The notes beneath the pieces are model-generated. The model was not told the origin of the DNA. It did not search any database and worked only from the letters and a program-made list of their open reading frames with translations. From the NCBI GenBank assembly GCA_050260775.1, contig JBLNCP010000041.1, positions 1 through 64,000 on the forward strand: a DNA stretch of 64,000 nt. Reading direction: 5' to 3'. The position numbers and the translations under genes were made by a program. The DNA is from CALABS01 sp050260775. Its GTDB lineage: Bacteria; Pseudomonadota; Alphaproteobacteria; Rhodospirillales; Magnetospirillaceae. Numbering within the stretch: position 1 is the first letter of the stretch; every line of letters starts with the position of its first letter. Shown piece after piece: positions 17,403-26,800 of this stretch.

Positions 17403-18777
17403 GTCTCCGTCGGTCGGTCGTCGCATCACTCGTGGCCTCGGGCCCGCAGCCCTTGCCGTCATCGGCCTCACCGCCTGTGGCCCGGAAAAGCCGGTCGGCA
17501 CCATCGGCCACGTCTCGGGCTTCGGCGGCGTGGTGGCCGCCGACGAACCCCGCGCGGTGATCGCGGCCCGCGACACCCTCTCGGCAGGTGGAACCGCCGC
17601 CGATGCCGCGGTCGCCCTTTATTTCACGCTGGCAGTTACCCAGCCGTCAACAGCCAGTCTGGGCGGTGGCGGCGTTTGCGTCGTCCATTCCGGGGGAAAG
17701 ACTCCCAAGACGGAGGTGGTGGACTTTCAGGCCGTGGCGCCGCAGGCGGCGGCGAGTGCGCGCATTCCCACCGCGGTTCCGGCCAATGTCCGCGGCTTCT
17801 ATGCCCTGCACGCCAAGTTCGGCCGCCTGCGCTGGGAGAAGCTGCTGGCCGAGCCCGAGCGGCTGGCCCGCTTCGGCGCCCCGATCTCGCGCGCGCTGGC
17901 CGCCGACCTCGCCAAGGCGGCGCCGGTCCTGGCCCGCGATCCGGCGGCCCGGCGCATCTTCTTCCGTCCTGACGGCCGCACCCTGGCCGAGGGCGACCGC
18001 CTGGAACAGCCCGACCTCGCGGTGACGCTCAGCCGGATCCGCTACTCCGCCGGCGACCTCTACGGCGGCCAGGCGGCGCGTGCCCTGGTGCAGGGGGCGG
18101 CGCAGGCGGGCATGTCGCTGACCATTGAGGACCTGCGCGACATCAAGCCGCAGGCCGGCGGGGCCGACACCATCAAGATCGGCAACGAGGTCGCCTATTT
18201 CGTTCCGGCCCCGTCATCCGCCTCGGGCGCGGCCGCCGAAATGGTCAAGACCGCCGTCGATCGTCCCGCCGAGCGTGAGGCGGCGCTCACCCGCGTTGCC
18301 AACGCGGCCCCCGCCAACGCCCCCAACCCGGCCAGCGGCTTCGTCATCCTCGATTCCGAGGGGGGAGCGGTGACGTGCGGCGTCAGCACCCATGGCCTGT
18401 TCGGCAACGGTCACGTCATTCCCGGGACCGGCGTCGTGGCCGCGGCGGCCCCCGGCATCAACGGTGCCCCGGCCGCCGTGGCGCCGGTGCTGGTTGTCAA
18501 TCCCAACGTCCACGAGGTGCGCTTCGGCGGCGTGGCGGCCGGCGGCGCCAGGGCCCCGTCGGCGGTGGCCGCGACCCTGCTCGCGGTGATGCGCGACGGA
18601 ACCAAACTCGACGCGGCGATGCCGCGCCCCGCCGCGGGGGCCTCGCCCCTGCAGGCGCTGTCGCCGACCCGGGTCAACGCCTTCGCTTGCGGCAGCGGCA
18701 AAGCCTCGTTCGCCAGTTGCAGCGTGGTCACCGATCCGGACGGCTACGGCATGACCGCCACGGTGGGCAAGGACTAG
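17401..18777 (+). CDS. Gamma-glutamyltranspeptidase-like lipoprotein lacking catalytic residues
   Basis: The 458-residue protein has a lipoprotein signal (lipobox LTAC) and a gamma-glutamyltranspeptidase (GGT) fold signature, AGGTAADAAVALYFTLAV and PSTASLGGGG. Active GGTs cut themselves before a catalytic Thr in a TTH-[FY] motif. Here the aligned segment is A-S-G-F (from Ala 311), so the nucleophile is Ala. The oxyanion-hole pair Ser-Ser also aligns with Ala-Ala in APAAVAP. The Gly-Gly loop (AAGGARAPS) remains. It is therefore probably an unprocessed pseudoenzyme in the envelope. The ATG at 17401 gives the only signal-peptide start. It is followed by an aminotransferase gene after 5 bp. Confidence 0.8.
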   Translation: MSPSVGRRITRGLGPAALAVIGLTACGPEKPVGTIGHVSGFGGVVAADEPRAVIAARDTLSAGGTAADAAVALYFTLAVTQPSTASLGGGGVCVVHSGGKTPKTEVVDFQAVAPQAAASARIPTAVPANVRGFYALHAKFGRLRWEKLLAEPERLARFGAPISRALAADLAKAAPVLARDPAARRIFFRPDGRTLAEGDRLEQPDLAVTLSRIRYSAGDLYGGQAARALVQGAAQAGMSLTIEDLRDIKPQAGGADTIKIGNEVAYFVPAPSSASGAAAEMVKTAVDRPAEREAALTRVANAAPANAPNPASGFVILDSEGGAVTCGVSTHGLFGNGHVIPGTGVVAAAAPGINGAPAAVAPVLVVNPNVHEVRFGGVAAGGARAPSAVAATLLAVMRDGTKLDAAMPRPAAGASPLQALSPTRVNAFACGSGKASFASCSVVTDPDGYGMTATVGKD

Positions 18778-18782
18778 GGCTC

Positions 18783-19931
18783 ATGGGGTTCAAGGTTGCG
18801 GAACGGGGAGCCATCGCCCCGTTCATCGTGATGGATGTCATGCGGGCGGCGGCCGAACGGCAGGCGGCCGGCGGCGACGTGGTCCACCTCGAGGTCGGCC
18901 AGCCCTCGGGACAGGCGCCGGCCCGGGTGCTGGAGGCGGCGCGCCGCGCGCTGTCGGAGCATGCGCTGGGCTATACCGTCGCCCTGGGCCTGCCCGAGCT
19001 GCGCGCCCGCATCGCCGACCATTACCGCACCGCCTACGGCGCCGACGTCGACCCCGACACCGTGGCGGTGACCACCGGCTCGTCGGGCGCCTTCCTGCTC
19101 GCCTTTCTTGCCGCCTTCGCGCCGGGCGATCGGGTGGCGGTCGCCTCGCCGGGCTATCCGGCTTACCGCAACATCCTCAAGGCGCTCGGCGTCGAGTGCG
19201 TCCCCGTGCCGGTGGGGGCCGCCACCCGCTGGCAATTGACCGTCGAGGCGCTGGAGGGGGTGGGCGGCCCGCTGGACGGCGTGGTGGTGGCCAGTCCGTC
19301 CAATCCTACCGGTTCGATGCTGGACGCCGCCGAGGTGGCGGCGCTGTCGGCGTGGTGCGAGGGCCGCGGCATCCGCTTGGTCTCCGACGAGATCTACCAC
19401 GGAATCACCTATGGGGCGGCCGCGGCGACCGCCGCCGGGCGCGGCGGCCATGCCGTCATCGTCAACAGCTTCTCCAAGTACTACGCCATGACCGGGTGGC
19501 GGCTGGGCTGGATGGTGGTTCCTCCCGACCTGTTGCGTGCCGTCGAATGCCTGCAGCAGAACCTGTTCATCTCGCCGCCGACCCTGTCGCAGATCGCGGC
19601 CACCGCCGTGTTCGACTGTCTCGACGAGCTGGATGCGCGGGTGGACGCCTATCGCGTCAACCGCGACATGCTGCTGAACGACCTGCCGCGGGCGGGGTTC
19701 AGCCGCCTGGCGCCCCCCGACGGCGCCTTCTACCTCTATGCCGACGTTTCCGACCTCACCAACGACGCGCCGGAGTTCTGCCGCCGCATGCTGGCCGAGA
19801 CCGGGGTGGCGGCGACCCCGGGGACCGATTTCGATCCGGTGGACGGCCACCGCAGCCTGCGCTTCTCGTATGCCGGGTCGGCCGCCGACATGGCCGAGGC
19901 GATCCGCCGCCTGCAGGCCTGGAAGCGCTGA
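18783..19931 (+). CDS. Aminotransferase class I/II, PLP-dependent
   Basis: This 382-residue fold type I enzyme is related to aspartate aminotransferases. It has the N-terminal EVGQPSGQAP, the central SPSNPTGSM, SDEIYHGITY and the PLP lysine motif NSFSKYYAMTGWRLGWM (Lys 232). The C-terminal RFSYAGS holds the substrate-carboxylate Arg. Exact substrates cannot be read from the sequence. The gene starts 5 bp after the GGT-like gene and is almost surely co-transcribed with it. Confidence 0.9.
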   Translation: MGFKVAERGAIAPFIVMDVMRAAAERQAAGGDVVHLEVGQPSGQAPARVLEAARRALSEHALGYTVALGLPELRARIADHYRTAYGADVDPDTVAVTTGSSGAFLLAFLAAFAPGDRVAVASPGYPAYRNILKALGVECVPVPVGAATRWQLTVEALEGVGGPLDGVVVASPSNPTGSMLDAAEVAALSAWCEGRGIRLVSDEIYHGITYGAAAATAAGRGGHAVIVNSFSKYYAMTGWRLGWMVVPPDLLRAVECLQQNLFISPPTLSQIAATAVFDCLDELDARVDAYRVNRDMLLNDLPRAGFSRLAPPDGAFYLYADVSDLTNDAPEFCRRMLAETGVAATPGTDFDPVDGHRSLRFSYAGSAADMAEAIRRLQAWKR

Positions 19932-20002
19932 CCGGGCTAGGGCGGGAACAAAGGGGAAGACCCTGCGTTATCCCTCTGAGCAACAGCCAGAGGAGATGAG
20001 CG

Positions 20003-20212
20003 ATGGCCAGTGTTCACACCGAATCCCCGACCCGCGAACTCGCCAAGAGCCTTGAGGGGATCGATTTCCCTGCCAACAAGCAGAAGCTGGTGGAATACGC
20101 CCGCTCGCATGGTGCCAAGCAGGAAATCATCGATCAGTTGGGCGGCATGCCGGACGAGCAGTACACCAGCATGGCCGACGTCTTCAAAGGCTTCGGCATG
20201 AAGCACGAGTAG
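20003..20212 (+). CDS. DUF2795 small protein
   Basis: This 69-residue protein fits DUF2795, with the family pattern of a FPANKQKLVEYARSHGA helix followed by LGGMPDEQYTSMADV. It is soluble and probably helical. The start has AGAGGAG upstream. The function of the family is not established to my knowledge. It lies 71 bp after the aminotransferase gene and converges with the molybdopterin-binding gene. Confidence 0.85.
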   Translation: MASVHTESPTRELAKSLEGIDFPANKQKLVEYARSHGAKQEIIDQLGGMPDEQYTSMADVFKGFGMKHE

Positions 20213-20216
20213 TCCG

Positions 20217-21731
20217 TCAGCCTTCGGGCTCGTCGTCGATCACCAGCTCGAACACCATTTCGGCGTGATCGGCCAGCAGCGAGTCTGCACGGGCCGCTTC
20301 GGCGAGACCGCCGAAGTAGTCGCGCGCGACAAGCATAGGGCCGCCGCGTTCACCGCGATGGACGGTGACGACGATGGCCCGCCCTTCGTCCGGATCGAAC
20401 GCCTTGGCCACTTCGGCGAGGTGGGCGGTCCGGGCGCCGGGGCGGGTGGCGTCGAGGACCAGAGCGGCATCGACGTCGGCCGGCAGGCATGCCAGGCCGG
20501 CGGCGAGCGGCCCCTCCGGGGCGTTGCGGACTAGCCTGACCTCGCAGGCCGGCAGCATTTCCTCCACCAGATCGGCGTTGGCCCCGGCGACCACGACCAG
20601 GGGCTCGAACCCGGCCGAAAGGGCGGCCTCCACCGCGCGCGCGACCATCACCTTGCCGAGCGCGCCGACATCGCCGTCGGCGAGGATCAGGGCGGCGGCG
20701 CGCGGCAGGCCGCTGACGAACCCGGTCTCGACGCTGGCCTGGGCCGGCCGCAGCGCCTGCTCCTTGAGCAATCCCCCGGCCCCCATGCGCATCAAATCCT
20801 GCGCCCGCAGCGGGATGTCCGCCGCGAGGCGGCGCAGTACCCAGTCGAGCCCGTTGGGCTTGGGCGAGCGGCCGCACCCGGGCAGGTTGACGACCGGCAC
20901 GGCGCCGATGCTGGCGAGCAGCAGCAAGTTGCCCGGATCCACCGGCATGCCGAAATGCTCGATGGTGCCGCCGGCCTTCTGGATCGCCGAAGGCACCACG
21001 TCGCGGCGGTCCACCGTGGCCGTGGCGCCGATCACCAGGATGCTGTCGCATCCGGCCGCCAGGAGTTTGGCGATGGCGCGCTCGATGGCGCCGGTGTCGT
21101 GCGGGCAGCGGATCTCATGGTCGATGGCGCCGCCCAGCGCGGCGACGCGGGCGCGGGTGACGGCGGCGGCCTCCTCGATGACCCGCTCCCGGATGCCGGG
21201 AAGGGTGGTGAGGATGAGGCCGGCCTTCAGCGGCCGGAACGGCTTGACGGTGACCAGGGGGCCACCCTTGGAGGCGAAGGCGGCGCAGGTTTCCACCACG
21301 CGGGCGTCGACGCCGAAGGGAATGATCTTGACGGTGGCCACCATCTGGCGCGGCCCGACGATCTCGAACGGGGGGACGGTGGCGACGGTGACCGCCTCGT
21401 CCACCAGATTGAGGCGGTCGAGCCGGTCGCGGTCGATGGCAACCACCCCGCGCACGCTGGCGAACAGGGTGCAGCGGCCACCGAAGGCCGGACCGATGGC
21501 GATGCCGTCGCCGGCGAGGGCGCCGGCCACCATGCGGGCGGCCTCGTTCTCATCCACGTCGCTTGGGTCCAGGCGCGCCCCGGTGACGAAATTGACGCCG
21601 GCCGCCTTGAGGGCGCGGACGTCGTCGGTGGTCAGCACGCGGCCCTTCTTGAGCATGGCCCCGGGCAGACGCAGCGAATGGGCCAGGATCAAGCCTTCCG
21701 CCTCGTCGACGCGGACTTCCCCGAACCTCAT
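20217..21731 (-). CDS. Molybdopterin-binding / NTP-transferase-like fusion protein
   Basis: The 504-residue protein has an N-terminal MoeA/MogA-like molybdopterin-binding half. Its signatures are VDEAEGLILAHSLRL, GCDSILVIGATATVDRRDVVP and MPVDPGNLLLLASIGAVPVVNLPGC. From about residue 345 it has a MobA-like nucleotidyltransferase half (LPRAAALILADGDVGALGKV, then LVVVAG). The usual MobA signature LAGGxSxRMG is altered to LADGDVGALGK, with no Arg-Met. Proteins of this architecture occur in alphaproteobacteria near molybdenum-hydroxylase maturation genes. Here no molybdoenzyme gene is nearby. A role in molybdenum cofactor cytidylylation is inferred. Confidence 0.82.
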   Translation of the reverse strand: MRFGEVRVDEAEGLILAHSLRLPGAMLKKGRVLTTDDVRALKAAGVNFVTGARLDPSDVDENEAARMVAGALAGDGIAIGPAFGGRCTLFASVRGVVAIDRDRLDRLNLVDEAVTVATVPPFEIVGPRQMVATVKIIPFGVDARVVETCAAFASKGGPLVTVKPFRPLKAGLILTTLPGIRERVIEEAAAVTRARVAALGGAIDHEIRCPHDTGAIERAIAKLLAAGCDSILVIGATATVDRRDVVPSAIQKAGGTIEHFGMPVDPGNLLLLASIGAVPVVNLPGCGRSPKPNGLDWVLRRLAADIPLRAQDLMRMGAGGLLKEQALRPAQASVETGFVSGLPRAAALILADGDVGALGKVMVARAVEAALSAGFEPLVVVAGANADLVEEMLPACEVRLVRNAPEGPLAAGLACLPADVDAALVLDATRPGARTAHLAEVAKAFDPDEGRAIVVTVHRGERGGPMLVARDYFGGLAEAARADSLLADHAEMVFELVIDDEPEG

Positions 21732-21883
21732 CGCCCTGTGCCCTCCCGCAATGTCGCGGAAGTGTAGCGGCTGGCGTGCGAAGGTGGCAATTCCGAAGGA
21801 ATGGCGGCGTATCCGTCAGGGCGCTATCATTCGCCGGCCGCCCGTTCTAAGGATCAAGCGGGCGGACCGAAAGGAGAGAGACG

Positions 21884-22441
21884 ATGCCGTTCGCGGTGAG
21901 GTCCAGCCTGGATGTGGTCTTCTGGTTGACCGACCGGGCGCTCGACGACAAGGAATACCTGCAGCCCCAGAAGCTGCACCGGCTGATGTATCTGGCGCAG
22001 GCCTACTATTCTGTCGCCTATCCCGGGCGCCGGCTGATGCCGGCGGTGTTCGTCACCGATGCGTTCGGCCCGATCGAGCCGACGGTGTTCCACATGCTGT
22101 CGTACGGCCGGCCCCACATGGTCGAGGCCAATCCGATCGCTGGCGACGTCGCTCATTTCCTCGACAGCATCTGGCGCCGCTTCGGCCAGTACACTGCCGA
22201 CCAGCTGACCAAGCGGGTGGTCGAGCACAATCCGGTGGCCGAGGCCATGGCCAAGGGTCCCGGCGAGGAGATCCCCTTCGCCAAGATGGTCGAGTTCTAC
22301 GCCAGCGAAGCGGCGGCCCGCAAAGGCGCCGGCGTCGAGACGGTGGTCCGCCCGCGCGTCATGCGCTCGCAGACCGGCAAGCCGGTCAGCGTGATGGCCT
22401 GGACGCCCAAGGCCGCCACCGTCAAGAAGGACGAGGGCTGA
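21884..22441 (+). CDS. Panacea-domain (DUF4065, SocA/GepA-like) protein
   Basis: The 185-residue protein has the Panacea/DUF4065 pattern. The helix PQKLHRLMYLAQAYYSVAYPGR and DAFGPIEPTVFHML correspond to the family's KLLYYAQGWHLA and AWxxGPVxPxVY segments. In other bacteria such proteins act as antitoxins (the SocA group) or lie in prophages. The tail after residue 150 is basic and probably flexible. The start has AAGGAGAGAG upstream. No partner toxin is adjacent: the neighbours are an unrelated divergent gene and a convergent DUF455 gene. So it is solitary, and the toxin-antitoxin reading is only one option. Confidence 0.78.
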   Translation: MPFAVRSSLDVVFWLTDRALDDKEYLQPQKLHRLMYLAQAYYSVAYPGRRLMPAVFVTDAFGPIEPTVFHMLSYGRPHMVEANPIAGDVAHFLDSIWRRFGQYTADQLTKRVVEHNPVAEAMAKGPGEEIPFAKMVEFYASEAAARKGAGVETVVRPRVMRSQTGKPVSVMAWTPKAATVKKDEG

Positions 22442-22447
22442 CGCCCG

Positions 22448-23242
22448 TCAGCACCGGGCCACGGATTCGTACCAGTCGCGGGGAAATCCCGCCTCCGCCC
22501 GCGCACCATGATTGAAGGGGGGCTTCAGGCCGGCAGGGAAGCGTTCCGCCATCAGCCGGCGATAGGCGTCGCCGGCGTCGAGGCCGCGCCTGTCCGCCAG
22601 GTGCTTGAACCAGCGGACGCCGGCGGCGACGTGACGGATCTCGTCGTGATAGATGATGTCGAGCGCCGGCGGCGTCAGCTCGTCGCCGTTGCGGGTCAGT
22701 TTCTCCATGGTGGCGGGCGTGGTGTCGCAGCCACGGGCTTCCAGGGTCATCGGCACCACCACCAGGCGGGCCATCAAATCGTCGGCGGTCTTTTCGGCCG
22801 CCTGCCACAGGCCGTCATGGGCCGGCAGCTCGCCGTAGCGCGAGCCCAGCGTCTCCAGCAGCCGCTCCAGCATCTCGAAATGCTCGGCCTCGTCGAGCGC
22901 CACCTGGACCCAATCGTCGAGGAAGCCCTTGGGCATGTGCTCGTGGGGAAAGCGGCAGACGATGTCCCAGGCGAGATCGATGGCATTGAGCTCGATATGC
23001 GCCAGCGAATGGATCAGCGCCACCCGCCCGCGCTCGCCGCCATAGGCGCGCTTGGGCATGTCCTTGGGCGCCATCAGCCGCGGGTGCTCGGGTCGGGCCG
23101 GCCGCGCCGGTGGCAGCGTCGCTCCCGCCTCGACAATCCGCCCGGCGAACCAGTCGGCGGCATAGGTGCGGGTAAGGCGGCACTTCTCGGAGGGATCGGC
23201 GGTGGTGAGGACCGTGACGGCGCGGTCGGAGAGGGTGGTCAT
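22448..23242 (-). CDS. DUF455 ferritin-like protein
   Basis: The 264-residue protein has the ferritin-like DUF455 signature: AHIELNAIDLAWD, ALDEAEHFEMLERLLE, VVPMTLEARGCDTTP and IIYHDEIRHVAAG. The Glu and His residues in these helices are spaced like a di-iron site. It is soluble, with no signal peptide. Family members are thought to be di-metal proteins, and I know no established reaction. Its stop lies 6 bp from that of the convergent Panacea gene. Confidence 0.87.
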   Translation of the reverse strand: MTTLSDRAVTVLTTADPSEKCRLTRTYAADWFAGRIVEAGATLPPARPARPEHPRLMAPKDMPKRAYGGERGRVALIHSLAHIELNAIDLAWDIVCRFPHEHMPKGFLDDWVQVALDEAEHFEMLERLLETLGSRYGELPAHDGLWQAAEKTADDLMARLVVVPMTLEARGCDTTPATMEKLTRNGDELTPPALDIIYHDEIRHVAAGVRWFKHLADRRGLDAGDAYRRLMAERFPAGLKPPFNHGARAEAGFPRDWYESVARC

Positions 23243-23260
23243 GGAACTCGCTCGATTGAC

Positions 23261-23376
23261 CTCCCTCCCTCGGCTTGGCCGGGGGAGGGTTGGGGTGGGG
23301 GCTTTTTGCCCGGCGGTGAGGTGCGGCCGACAGGCCCCCCTCCCGACCTCCCCCCCGGCGGAGCCGAGGGGAGGAG
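23261..23376. repeat. GC-rich intergenic hairpin repeat, copy 2
   Basis: Between the DUF455 and bcp genes, CCCTCCCTCGGC...GCCGGGGGAGGG (about 23264-23289) and CCTCCCCCCCGGC...GCCGAGGGGAGG (about 23347-23374) form two hairpins. They resemble the sequence after the flagellar gene at 15014-15120. Confidence 0.55.
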
Positions 23377-23384
23377 GATGCGTG

Positions 23385-23846
23385 TCAGGCGCCCAGCGCC
23401 TTCAGCACCTCGGCCGAGTGTCCGGTCACCTTGACCTTGCGCCAGACGGCGCGCACCACGCCGGCTTCGTCGATCAGGAAGGTGGAGCGTTCGATGCCCA
23501 TGTACGTCTTGCCGTACATGGACTTCTCCTTCCACACGTCGAAGGCCGCGCACAGGGTGCCGTCGATGTCGGCGGCCAGCGGGAACGGCAACTCGTGCTT
23601 GGCGCGGAACTTCTTGTGGCTGGCGACGCCGTCCTTGGACACGCCCAGGATCTCGGCGCCGGCCGCCCGGAAGGCGGCGAAATCGTCGCGGAAGGCCTTG
23701 GCCTCGCTGGTGCAGCCCGAGGTGTCGTCCTTGGGGTAGAAGTAGAGCACCAGCCGCTTGCCCCGGTAGTATTCCAGGGTACGCGGTCCCTCGTCGGTCT
23801 CGACGGTGAAGGCGGGGGCGGGCTGACCCGGGGCGATGGCGGTCAT
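23385..23846 (-). CDS. bcp: Thiol peroxidase, Bcp/PrxQ-type peroxiredoxin
   Basis: The 153-residue peroxiredoxin reduces hydroperoxides using the cysteine in DTSGCTSEA (Cys 45). The motif is usually TPGCT, so Pro is replaced by Ser. The second Cys found five residues later in many Bcp proteins is absent; position 50 is Lys. It may therefore work as a 1-Cys enzyme or use Cys 95 in GTLCAAF. Other family parts are FYPKDDTSGCT and the C-terminal RSTFLIDEAG. Its start overlaps the glnE stop (ATGA), indicating translational coupling. Confidence 0.93.
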   Translation of the reverse strand: MTAIAPGQPAPAFTVETDEGPRTLEYYRGKRLVLYFYPKDDTSGCTSEAKAFRDDFAAFRAAGAEILGVSKDGVASHKKFRAKHELPFPLAADIDGTLCAAFDVWKEKSMYGKTYMGIERSTFLIDEAGVVRAVWRKVKVTGHSAEVLKALGA

Positions 23847-26800
23847 GGCTGCTCCTGTTGCGCCGGCCTGGCGGCGTTGGCGGGTTGGACGACGGTGCGT
23901 TCGAATACGTCGAGCGCCTCGCGGGCGCAATCCTCCATGCGGTCGACCAAGGTCTTGAAATCGGTGAGGCCGGCGGCGCGGACCAGCACGTCCTTGAGGC
24001 CCTGTGGCGCGGTCTTCTCGTCGAACGCCCCGGCGATGGTCTGGCGCAGGACCAGTTGCACCGCCGACCACAGGCGCCAAGCCTCCAGCAGCGAATCGAG
24101 GTCGGCCCGGGCCAGCACCCCGGCCGCCTCGGCGCCTTCAAGGGCGGTGCGGGTGTTGGTGCGCAGGCAGGCCGGGTGCTCGCGGCCCCAGCGCAGTTGC
24201 AGGTACTGGGCGGTGAACTCGATGTCGACCAGGCCGCCGCGCAGGTGCTTGACGTCCCAATGGCTGTCCGCCTTGTGCTCCTTCGCCATGCGCTCGCGCA
24301 TGTCGGCGACGTCGATGGCCAGGGCGCCGGGGTCGCGCGGGCGCGTCAGCACCTCGCGGATGACCTCCCTTACCCGGTCGGACAGTTTGGGGTCGCCGGT
24401 GACCACGCGCGCCCGGGTCAGGGCCATGTGCTCCCAGGTCCACGCCGATTCCCGCTGGTAGCGTTCGAACGCCTCCAGGCTCGAGGCGATGGGGCCCGAG
24501 TTGCCGGACGGCCTCAGGCGCATGTCCACCTCGTAGAGCGACCCTTCGGCGGTCTTGGCAGTGATGGCGTTGACGATGCGCTGGGTCAGCCGCGAGAACC
24601 ACGTCACGGTGGCCAGCGGCTTGGGGCCGTCGGATTCGTCGACCCCTTCCGGGGCCTCGTAGACCAGGATGAGGTCGAGATCCGAGGTGGCGGTCATCTC
24701 GCGTCCGCCCATCTTGCCCATCGCCAGGATGCACCAGCCGCCGCCGGGAATGCGGCCGTGGGCGCGCGCGAATTCGTCTTCGACCCGTGGCGCCAGGCGG
24801 GACAGCACCGCGTCGGCGACGTCCGAGAAGGCGCGGGCGGCGGCATCGGGGCTCAGCATGTTCCTGAGCGTCTGCACTCCCACCTGGAAGCGGCGGTCGT
24901 TGCTCCAGCGCCGGCAGACATCGAGGATCTCCTGCATGTCGTCCTGAGCCTCGACCAGGGCGCGGTCGAGCTCGACCTGCAGGGCCTCCAGCGCCGGCGG
25001 CGGTTCGAAGAAGGCCGGCGACAGCACGCTGTCGAGCAGGGTGGAGTGGCGAGCCAAATGCTCGGCCAGACGCGGCGCGTTGCCCATGATCTCCGCCACC
25101 AAGTCGAGCAGCGACGGGTTGGAATAGAACAGCGAGAACACCGGCACGCCGGCGGGCAGCCGGGTCAGGAACTCGTCGAAGCGCATGAACGCATCGTCGG
25201 GGTTGGCGGTGGTGGCGAGCGCCGACAGCAATGCCGGGGTCAACTCGGTCAACAGCTCGCGGGCCCGGGTCGAGCGGGTGGCGCGGATGCGGCCGTGGTG
25301 CCAGCCGCGGATGGTCGAGCACACCGCATCGGCCGAGGCGAAGCCCATCTCGGCGATGGTCTTGACCGTCTCGGGATCGTTCTCGCCGCCGGTGAACACC
25401 AAGCTGCCGTGCACGCCGAGCGACGGCGAATCCTCGAACAGCCGCGCGTAGTGCCCCTCGACGGTCTGCAGGCGGGCGGTCAGCGCCGCCGCGAACTCGT
25501 CGGTGTCCGCGTGTCCCATGAACGCCGCGATTTCAGCCAGGCGGTCGGGCGTATCGGGCAGCGTCTGGGTCTGCTTGTCGTCGATCATCTGCAGCCGGTG
25601 CTCCAGCGTGCGGAGGTAGCGGTAGCACTCCTCCAGCTCCGCCGCCGCCTCGGGGGCGACGTGACCGGCCGCCGCCAGGGCATGCAGGGCGTCGAGCGTG
25701 CGCGAGGTGCGCATCGCCGGCTCGCGGCCGCCCCAGATCAGCTGCTGGGTCTGGGCGAAAAACTCGATCTCGCGGATGCCGCCGCGGCCGAGCTTGACGT
25801 TGTGGCCGGCCACCGCGATGGAGCGGCCGCCCTTGTAAGCGTTGATCTGGCGCTTGATCGAGTGGATGTCCTGGATCGCCGCGAAATCCAGCGACTTGCG
25901 CCAGATGAATGGCCGCAGGAATTTGAGGAAGTAGGTGCCCGCCTCGGAATCGCCGCCCACCTGCCGCGCCTTGATCATGGCGGCGCGCTCCCAGTTCTGC
26001 CCGAAGCCCTCGTAATAACTCTCGGCCGCCACCAGCGAGACGGCGACCGGCATCGCGCCCGGGTCGGGGCGCAGGCGCAGGTCGGTGCGGAAGACGTAGC
26101 CGTCGACCGTGCGCTCGTCGAGGATGCGCACCAGTTCCTTGGTCAGCGCGATCATGCATTCGGGAATGCTGCGGCGGCCGACGTATTTGATGCGCTCGTG
26201 GTCGTAGAGGACGATGAGATCGATGTCGCTGGAGTAATTGAGTTCCCGCGCCCCCAGCTTGCCCATGCCCAGCACCACCAGCCCGGATTCGCGCTCGGGG
26301 TCGTCGGGGTGGGCCAACACCAATTCGCCCTTGGCAGCCTCGCGGCGCAGCAGGTATCGAACGGCATGGCGGATGGAGGCTTCCGCGAAGTCGGCGAGCG
26401 CGCCGGTCACCTTCTCGAGCGGCCATGCCCCGGCGATGTCGGCGAGGGCTGCGAGCAGGGCACAGCGGCGCTTGCCGATGCGCAGCTCCCGCATCACCGC
26501 CGCCACATCCGTCTCGGTGGCGAGCCGCGCGGCCAGGTCGTCGAGAAGCGAACCCAGGGCGGCGTCCGGTCCCTCGGCGAAAATCTGGCGCAGAAAGCGG
26601 GTTTCGGCGAGCAGGCAGCGGGTGAGGAAGGGGCTGTTGCCGAAGATCGCGGCCAGCAACGGCCTTGCCTCAGAATCGCCTTCAAGTTGATGCATGAAGG
26701 TCGCGAGTTCACTGTCCTCCTGGTCGCCGGCGGCCTCGCGCCAATGCTGGAAACCCAATTCCTGGAGGGCGGCATTGCCGATCCGGGGGAGACTGCGGTC

